Source of the DNA: Leifsonia sp. Root112D2
GTDB taxonomy: Bacteria; Actinomycetota; Actinomycetes; Actinomycetales; Microbacteriaceae
Direction of reading: 5' to 3'
Assembly: GCF_001424905.1 (NCBI RefSeq)
Contig: NZ_LMCU01000001.1
Span: forward strand, 2,163,480 to 2,227,479
DNA: 64,000 nucleotides
The notes under the pieces were generated by a model. It was not told the origin of the DNA, did no database searches, and saw nothing but the letters and a program-made list of their open reading frames with translations. Below, piece after piece: positions 59,242 through 64,000 of this stretch; the first letter of the stretch is position 1, and every line of letters starts with the position of its first letter. The position numbers and the translations under genes are program-made.

Positions 59242-60246
59242 CTATCGCAGCGAAAGCAGGATCTTGCCGAGGTGGGCGGATGTCTCCATCAGCCGGTGCG
59301 CATCCGCTGCCTTCTCGAGGGGAAAGACGCTGTCGACGATCGGCCGCACCTGCCCGCTTGTGACCAGGGGCCACACGTTCTCACGCACCGCGGCGATGAT
59401 GGCCGTGCGCTCCTGCAGCGAACGTGCACGCAGCGTCGTTGCCCAAATGCGCCCGCGTTTACCCATCAGTGAGCCGACGTTGAGCGTCGAGTCGCTGCCA
59501 CTTTGATTCGCTATCACCATGATGCGGCCTTCGACGGCCAGCGCCGCGATGTCACGCTGAAGATAGTCGCCGCCCACCATGTCGAGAATGACATCGGCAC
59601 CGTGGTCGTCGGTGTGCTCCATGACGAGCTGCACGAAATCCTGGCCGCGATAGTTGATGCCGCGAGCACCGAGAGACTCGCAGAAGGCCACCTTCTTCTC
59701 GGAGCCGACGGTGGCCAGCACGGGGGAGCCGAGCGCAGCGGAGAGTTGGATCGCCATCGAGCCGATGCCGCTGGATCCGCCGTGCACGAGCAGCGTCTCG
59801 CCCGGCTTGAGCGCCGCGAACATGAACACGTTCGACCACACCGTCGCGGCCACCTCGGGCAGGCCGGCTGCATCAACCAACTCGACCCCGTCGGGTACCG
59901 GCAGCACGAGCCCGGCGTCGATGGAGACGTATTCGGCATAGCCGCCCCCGGGCACGAGCGCGCAGACCGCGTCACCCGTGGCGAACCCCTCCACGGCGTC
60001 GCCGACACCCACAACGATCCCCGACACCTCCAGCCCCGGCCGCGTGGGTGCGCCCGCCGGAAGCCGGTACAGGCCCTTGCGTTGTGCAATGTCGGCACCG
60101 TTGATCCCCGCCGCCGCGACCTCGATCAGCAACTCGTGGGCGCCATATCCGGGTACTTCCGCCTCGGAGAGTGTCAGAACGTCGGGGGCGCCGGGCTGAG
60201 AAATGTCGATGGCGCGCATCGAGCCGGCCGGAATCGCTGTGTTCAC
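59242..60246 (-). CDS. Zinc-free quinone oxidoreductase (MDR superfamily, PIG3-like)
   Basis: 334 residues. GroES-like N-terminal half with INGADIAQRKGLYRLPAG and a Rossmann half with LLVHGGSSGIGSMAIQL for NADPH. LDMVGGDYL and the C-terminal ETSAHLGKILL fit the PIG3/QOR branch that reduces quinones with NADPH. GTG 60246 is chosen because TACAGT lies seven bases upstream; GTG 60255 overlaps that box. Confidence 0.87.
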   Translation of the reverse strand: MNTAIPAGSMRAIDISQPGAPDVLTLSEAEVPGYGAHELLIEVAAAGINGADIAQRKGLYRLPAGAPTRPGLEVSGIVVGVGDAVEGFATGDAVCALVPGGGYAEYVSIDAGLVLPVPDGVELVDAAGLPEVAATVWSNVFMFAALKPGETLLVHGGSSGIGSMAIQLSAALGSPVLATVGSEKKVAFCESLGARGINYRGQDFVQLVMEHTDDHGADVILDMVGGDYLQRDIAALAVEGRIMVIANQSGSDSTLNVGSLMGKRGRIWATTLRARSLQERTAIIAAVRENVWPLVTSGQVRPIVDSVFPLEKAADAHRLMETSAHLGKILLSLR

Positions 60247-60253
60247 GCCCTCC

Positions 60254-60259
60254 ACTGTA
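60254..60259 (-). promoter_or_regulatory. -10 box TACAGT, leaderless
   Basis: Minus strand, seven bases before GTG 60246. Confidence 0.5.
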
Positions 60260-60301
60260 CGGCGCCACCCGGCGCGGCCTGCTGCGGTGACGATAGGCGA
60301 C

Positions 60302-60307
60302 TACTAT
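60302..60307 (+). promoter_or_regulatory. -10 box TACTAT, leaderless
   Basis: TACTAT ends six bases before ATG 60314. Confidence 0.55.
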
Positions 60308-60313
60308 CGGCTC

Positions 60314-60796
60314 ATGGTCACGTATGTGAATCCCGGGCCCATCGAATACGAGGGAGTGCTGGAGAGATCGGATGTTGTCAACGCATCCGCCTACATCCCC
60401 TTTCCTTTTGATGTGAAGGAACTCTTCGGCGTGACGGGCCGGGTACCCGTCATCGCTCGATTCGATGACGTTGAGTATCGCGGATCCCTTGTGAGCTACG
60501 GCGGCCCCCACCGCATGCTCATGCTCAAGGAGATTCGGGAGCAACTCGGCAAACACCCGGGGGACAGCGTGCGGGTGCGCATCGAGCTCGATACCGCGCA
60601 ACGCACCGTCGAGCTGGCCGCGGATGTTGCCCAGGCGTTCACGACCGGCGGAGTGACCGATACCTTTCGGGGCTTCAGCTACAGCGCCCAACGCGAGTAC
60701 AACGGCTGGATCGAGGAGGCCAAACGACCGCAGACACGTCTCTCGCGCATCGACAAGGCTGTAGCGCTGCTGTCGGAGGGCAAGCGGCTGCGATAG
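60314..60796 (+). CDS. DUF1905 / YdeI-OmpD-associated protein
   Basis: 160 residues. The N-terminal DUF1905 beta-barrel (about 10-95; AYIPFPFDVKELFGVTGRVP, VRIELDTAQRTVEL) is joined to the C-terminal helical motif (TFRGFSYSAQREYNGWIEEA, RLSRIDKAVALLSEGKRL) of the bacteriocin-protection-like YdeI family. The role is not established. The leaderless promoter fixes the start. Confidence 0.85.
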   Translation: MVTYVNPGPIEYEGVLERSDVVNASAYIPFPFDVKELFGVTGRVPVIARFDDVEYRGSLVSYGGPHRMLMLKEIREQLGKHPGDSVRVRIELDTAQRTVELAADVAQAFTTGGVTDTFRGFSYSAQREYNGWIEEAKRPQTRLSRIDKAVALLSEGKRLR

Positions 60797-60839
60797 CGGT
60801 GGCTGCCTCGCCGGAACGCGGTGAAAGCGCGGCGAGTGG

Positions 60840-61634
60840 TCAGCGCAGCGCGTCGAGGAGTGCGTCGTGCAGCACGCCGTTGGTGGCAAGCGAACTTCCG
60901 TTGCCCGGCCCCTGCTCGCCCGTGACCGAAGTGAAACGCCCGCCCGCCTCCTCCACGATGGGAATGAGCGCGGCCAGATCGTATGCCTGCACATCGAACT
61001 CGCCCACGGCATCCAGCAGTCCCTCGGCGAGCATCATGTACGCCCACATGTCGCCGTATGCCCGGTCGCGCCAGACCGTGCGACTCAGCGCTATCAGGCG
61101 CTCGAGATAACCCGCGTCGTCCCACTGGGCGATGGACTGGAAGCTGATGGAGGCATCCGTCAGCTCGCTGACCCCCGAGACGCGGATGCGGCGTGGCGCG
61201 TCATCACCCTCCTGCAGCCACGCTCCCGAGCCCTTCGCGGCCCACCAGCGTTTACCGAGCGCGGGAGAACTGACGACGCCGACGAGGGGAACGCCGTCGA
61301 TCGCCAGGGCGATGAGCGTGCCCCACACGGGAACGCCGCGCAGGTAGTTGGCCGTGCCGTCGATCGGATCGATGATCCACTGGCGGCTGCTGTCGCCCTC
61401 GGTTCCGTACTCCTCGCCGTAGATGCCGTCGCCGGGTCGGGCGTCGGCGACACCGGCGCGAATCGCGCGTTCAACGGCTTGGTCGGCATCCGTCACATAG
61501 GTGCGATCGGGCTTGGTTGAGATAGTCAGATCACGGGAGCGAAATCGGTCTGCGGAGATGGCGTCGGCGGCATCCGCGAGGCGAAGTGCCAGGGCAAGAT
61601 CGTCGTCGAGAGAAGGGCCGGATGCGTCAGTCAC
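60840..61634 (-). CDS. hisN: Inositol-monophosphatase-type phosphatase, probably histidinol-phosphatase
   Basis: 264 residues. The metal-binding motifs are GEEYG (about residue 74), WIIDPIDGTANYLRG (about 87) and YDLAALIPIVEEAGG (about 215). The sequence type agrees with HisN-like phosphatases of Actinobacteria that remove phosphate from histidinol phosphate, although inositol-1-phosphatase cannot be excluded. No other his gene is near. GTG 61634 lies seven bases after TATCCT, so it is leaderless. Confidence 0.8.
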   Translation of the reverse strand: MTDASGPSLDDDLALALRLADAADAISADRFRSRDLTISTKPDRTYVTDADQAVERAIRAGVADARPGDGIYGEEYGTEGDSSRQWIIDPIDGTANYLRGVPVWGTLIALAIDGVPLVGVVSSPALGKRWWAAKGSGAWLQEGDDAPRRIRVSGVSELTDASISFQSIAQWDDAGYLERLIALSRTVWRDRAYGDMWAYMMLAEGLLDAVGEFDVQAYDLAALIPIVEEAGGRFTSVTGEQGPGNGSSLATNGVLHDALLDALR

Positions 61635-61641
61635 GCTCTTC

Positions 61642-61647
61642 AGGATA
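61642..61647 (-). promoter_or_regulatory. -10 box TATCCT, leaderless
   Basis: Minus strand, seven bases before GTG 61634. Confidence 0.5.
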
Positions 61648-61735
61648 GTTGCGAAGCCGCGCCCCGTGCCGATTGGCATCGACCTCGGTGGGGATGCTAA
61701 TGTTGACCCTCGGTTCGGGTTGTCTCGAACGCAAC

Positions 61736-61811
<76 letters not shown>

Positions 61812-61816
61812 CATAA

Positions 61817-61822
61817 TAGGCT
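61817..61822 (+). promoter_or_regulatory. -10 box TAGGCT
   Basis: TAGGCT ends eight bases before ATG 61831, just after the tRNA. Confidence 0.5.
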
Positions 61823-61830
61823 TGTCTCCG

Positions 61831-62925
61831 ATGTTGGATCATTCGAAGCTCGACTACCGCCCGCTGAGCGAAGCGGTTGCGCGTGCCGATGTCGTTGCCT
61901 ACAAGAAACTGATTAAGAACAGCGGCTCCGCCGACGTCTCGGTCTCGACGATTCTTCGCTGGATCGTCGTGGGGTTCATCGGCCTGATCTTCGTGCTGGT
62001 CGGTGGGTCGGTTTTCGCGGCATTCATAGCCGCACTGGCCAGCACGAACATATCAACTGGGCCCGTGAACCCTGCCGTGTTCGTGATGCCGATGATCCTG
62101 CTTATCGTCGCTGCTGCCATTGTCGTTTTCATCATTCGGAGCAGCCGAGGGCGCTGGGCGCGCCGTTATCGGCTCGATCGTTTTGCGCGGGCCAACGGGC
62201 TTGTCGCTCGTCTCGGAGAGACCGATTCCGACTACCCCGGCTCGATTTTCGGTATCGGCAGCGAGCGCACGGCCTACGACAGCGTGCGACAGCTGGAACA
62301 GCCGTACATCGACATCGCCAACTACCGCTACACGACGGGTTCGGGCAAGAACCGTACCGTGCATCATTGGGGGTATTTAGCCATACGGCTCGACCGCAGG
62401 CTGCCACAGATGGTGCTCGACGCGAGGTCGAACAACGGGCTCTTCGGGGGCACGAACCTTCCGGCCGTGTTCTCGAAGAACCAGGTGCTGAAGCTCGAGG
62501 GTGACTTCGACAAGTACTTCACCCTGTACTGCCCGCGGGAGTATGAGCAGGATGCGCTCTACGTCTTCACCCCCGACCTCATGGCCCTGCTCATCGACAA
62601 TGCCGACTCATTCGATGTAGAGATCGTCGACGACTGGATGTTCGTCTACTCGTCGACGTCACTGAAAATCGACGACCCCGCGGTATTGCGACGCATGTTC
62701 ACCATCGTGGACACGGTGGGAGCCAAGACCCTGAGCCAGTCCAGGAACTACCGTGACGAGCGCGCGATTCCGGCCGGAACGCCGCTCGCCGACGGATTCG
62801 CTGCCAGCGGCAACACCATTGCAGCGGGAGGGCGACGACTGCACCGCGGAGTGAGCGGCGGCGCCATCGTCTTTTCTGTCGCGATCCTGGCGTTCTGGGC
62901 CTGGAGCACCTTCATCGCGCGGTGA
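61831..62925 (+). CDS. Conserved membrane protein, DUF3137-like
   Basis: 364 residues. Two membrane segments near the N-terminus (about 42-72 and 82-108), a large cytoplasmic-type alpha/beta domain (SIFGIGSERTAYDSVRQLEQ, DIANYRYTTGSGKNRTVHHW, LEGDFDKYFTLYCPREYEQD) and a C-terminal membrane segment. The middle resembles DUF3137 proteins, of unknown function. The start is supported by the TAGGCT box. Confidence 0.75.
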   Translation: MLDHSKLDYRPLSEAVARADVVAYKKLIKNSGSADVSVSTILRWIVVGFIGLIFVLVGGSVFAAFIAALASTNISTGPVNPAVFVMPMILLIVAAAIVVFIIRSSRGRWARRYRLDRFARANGLVARLGETDSDYPGSIFGIGSERTAYDSVRQLEQPYIDIANYRYTTGSGKNRTVHHWGYLAIRLDRRLPQMVLDARSNNGLFGGTNLPAVFSKNQVLKLEGDFDKYFTLYCPREYEQDALYVFTPDLMALLIDNADSFDVEIVDDWMFVYSSTSLKIDDPAVLRRMFTIVDTVGAKTLSQSRNYRDERAIPAGTPLADGFAASGNTIAAGGRRLHRGVSGGAIVFSVAILAFWAWSTFIAR

Positions 62926-62949
62926 CTGCCCGTTTCAGCTGTCGCGCAG

Positions 62950-64000
62950 TCAGGCCGAGGCGCTTGCTCTGGTGATGGCCTCCGCGGCCCGCACCAGAGT
63001 CAGATGGGTCAGGGCCTGAGGGGTGTTGCCGGCCTGACGGCCGGAATCCACGTCGTACTCCTCGCTCAGCATTCCCACATCGTTAGCGAAGCCCAGCAGT
63101 CGCTTCATGAGAGTGCGGGCGTCGCCGACGCGACCGCTGCGGGCGTACTGCTCGACGAGCCAGAACGCGCAGGCGAGAAACGGATGCTCGCCCGGCGGCA
63201 GGCCGTCCACCCCCGCCTCGGTTCGGTAGCGCAGCGGCAAGCCGTCACGCAGCAGATCCGACTCGATGGCGGCAACCGTGCCGAGCATCCGCGGATCGTC
63301 GGCTGCGCAGTAGCCGATCTGCGAGAGCTGCAGCAGTGAGGCATCCACTTCGCTTGTTCCGAAGTACTGCGTGTAACTGTTGCGCTCGGCGTCGAAGCCG
63401 CGCTCCTCGATGGTGGCGCGCACGCGATCGCGCAACTTCTCCCAGCGCTCCGCCGGACCGTCGAGGCCGAACTCGCGAACGGCACGCGCGGCGCGGTCGA
63501 ACGCCGCCCACACCATGGCGCGCGAGTGGGTGAAGTGGCGCGCTTCCCCGCGAATCTCCCAGATGCCCTGGTCCGGCTGCTCCCACTTCTGCTCCAGAAA
63601 GCCGATGAGTGCACGCTGCAGGCCCCAGGAGAATTTGGTCTCCTTCACCCCGGCGACGCGCGCTTCGTGCAGCGAGATCATGACCTCACCGATGACATCC
63701 GCCTGGAATTGCAGGGCGGCGTCGTTGCCGACCCGCACCGGGGAGGCGTCCTGGTAGCCGGGCAGGCTCGTCAGCTCGCGTTCGGAGAGATCTCTCTCGC
63801 CGGCGAGGCCGTACATGATCTGCACATCGGCCGGGTCCCCGGCCACCGCGCGCAGCATCCAGCCGCGCCAGTGCTCGACCGCCGCGTGATAGCCGTGGGA
63901 GAGCAGCACCGAGATGGTGAGGGACGCGTCGCGCAGCCACACATAGCGGTAGTCCCAGTTGCGGCTGCCACCGAAACTCTCTGGAAGCGATGTGGTGGCC
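62950..64000 (-). CDS. Glycoside hydrolase family 15 protein (N-terminus beyond window)
   Basis: 350 residues of the C-terminal part are present; the frame is open at the window edge. RNWDYRYVWLRDASLTI, GDPADVQIMYGLAGERDL, EKWEQPDQGIWEIRGEARHFTHSRAMVW and a late FLACAFWLVEQYARSG match GH15 glucoamylase-type alpha/alpha-toroids, including the catalytic Glu region (GIWEIRGE). Mycobacterial relatives are trehalases; others are glucan hydrolases, so the substrate is open. No signal peptide can be judged. Confidence 0.88.
   Translation of the reverse strand, partial: ATTSLPESFGGSRNWDYRYVWLRDASLTISVLLSHGYHAAVEHWRGWMLRAVAGDPADVQIMYGLAGERDLSERELTSLPGYQDASPVRVGNDAALQFQADVIGEVMISLHEARVAGVKETKFSWGLQRALIGFLEQKWEQPDQGIWEIRGEARHFTHSRAMVWAAFDRAARAVREFGLDGPAERWEKLRDRVRATIEERGFDAERNSYTQYFGTSEVDASLLQLSQIGYCAADDPRMLGTVAAIESDLLRDGLPLRYRTEAGVDGLPPGEHPFLACAFWLVEQYARSGRVGDARTLMKRLLGFANDVGMLSEEYDVDSGRQAGNTPQALTHLTLVRAAEAITRASASA

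Overview
The window is high-GC chromosomal DNA from an actinobacterium, most likely the family Microbacteriaceae. The grounds are GC-rich codon use, many leaderless genes with a TANNNT box 6-9 nt before the start codon, an actinobacterial-type tmRNA tag, and gene order shared with Mycobacterium. From the left edge, the nudC end, uvrD2, a ThiF/cyclodehydratase-like gene, a zincin-like protein, a PDZ-Lon protein and a UPF0182 protein follow the order I recall for Rv3199c-Rv3193c. No rRNA, integrase, transposase or CRISPR array is visible.

Layout. 1-8.5 kb: the conserved block above. 8.6-12.6 kb: a SigK module (dipZ-sigK-rskA divergent from a FAS1 lipoprotein) with two matching promoter-like motifs between the divergent genes. 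12.7-15.1 kb: initiator tRNA, a nitrilase-family amidase and an aminotransferase. 15.2-18.9 kb: two tandem paralogous lipoproteins, a secreted PKD-like protein and an HtrA-type protease. 19.1-21.9 kb: a glycosyltransferase / CDP-alcohol phosphotransferase / glycosyltransferase operon. 21.9-30.9 kb: an accessory block holding MazEF, a DUF222-HNH protein, a large single-chain type ISP restriction-modification enzyme and a divergent XRE regulator. 31.0-33.4 kb: an O-antigen/teichoic-type ABC exporter and a sugar-type nucleotidyltransferase. 33.7-36.6 kb: an ABC-2 exporter whose ATPase has a histone-H1-like N-terminus. 36.6-43.3 kb: DUF3039, pncB, murI-rph-rdgB, a CDF efflux pump, and two DedA proteins flanking tRNA-Leu. 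43.4-48.0 kb: a Tad/Flp pilus locus. 48.1-53.6 kb: an MFS transporter, prfB, ftsEX, smpB and ssrA. 53.6-58.7 kb: a nitrite/NO-type cluster with a DUF2249 gene divergent from an NnrS-like gene and a giant NnrS-cupredoxin-copper nitrite reductase fusion. 58.8-64.0 kb: a quinone oxidoreductase, DUF1905, hisN-type phosphatase, tRNA-Lys, a membrane protein and a GH15 enzyme cut by the window edge.

How genes work together. SigK, its anti-sigma factor RskA, the thiol-redox protein DipZ and a FAS1 lipoprotein look like one autoregulated envelope regulon. The two surface-glycan gene groups (19-22 and 31-33 kb) flank the defence/toxin block, as if accessory cargo had entered one ancestral glycan locus. 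The Tad genes encode motor, platform, pilin and pseudopilins, but no TadZ or prepilin peptidase lies in the window. A family of small hairpin repeats (about 35 bp, with covarying stems) is scattered through the window, mostly between convergent genes; one copy is embedded in frame in the restriction enzyme and one supplies a stop codon. I do not see an obviously new multi-gene system. The strongest leads are the nitrite-reductase membrane fusion, the hairpin repeat family, the SigK promoter pair, the GC-mosaic lipoprotein locus and the modified-looking specificity domain of the ISP enzyme.
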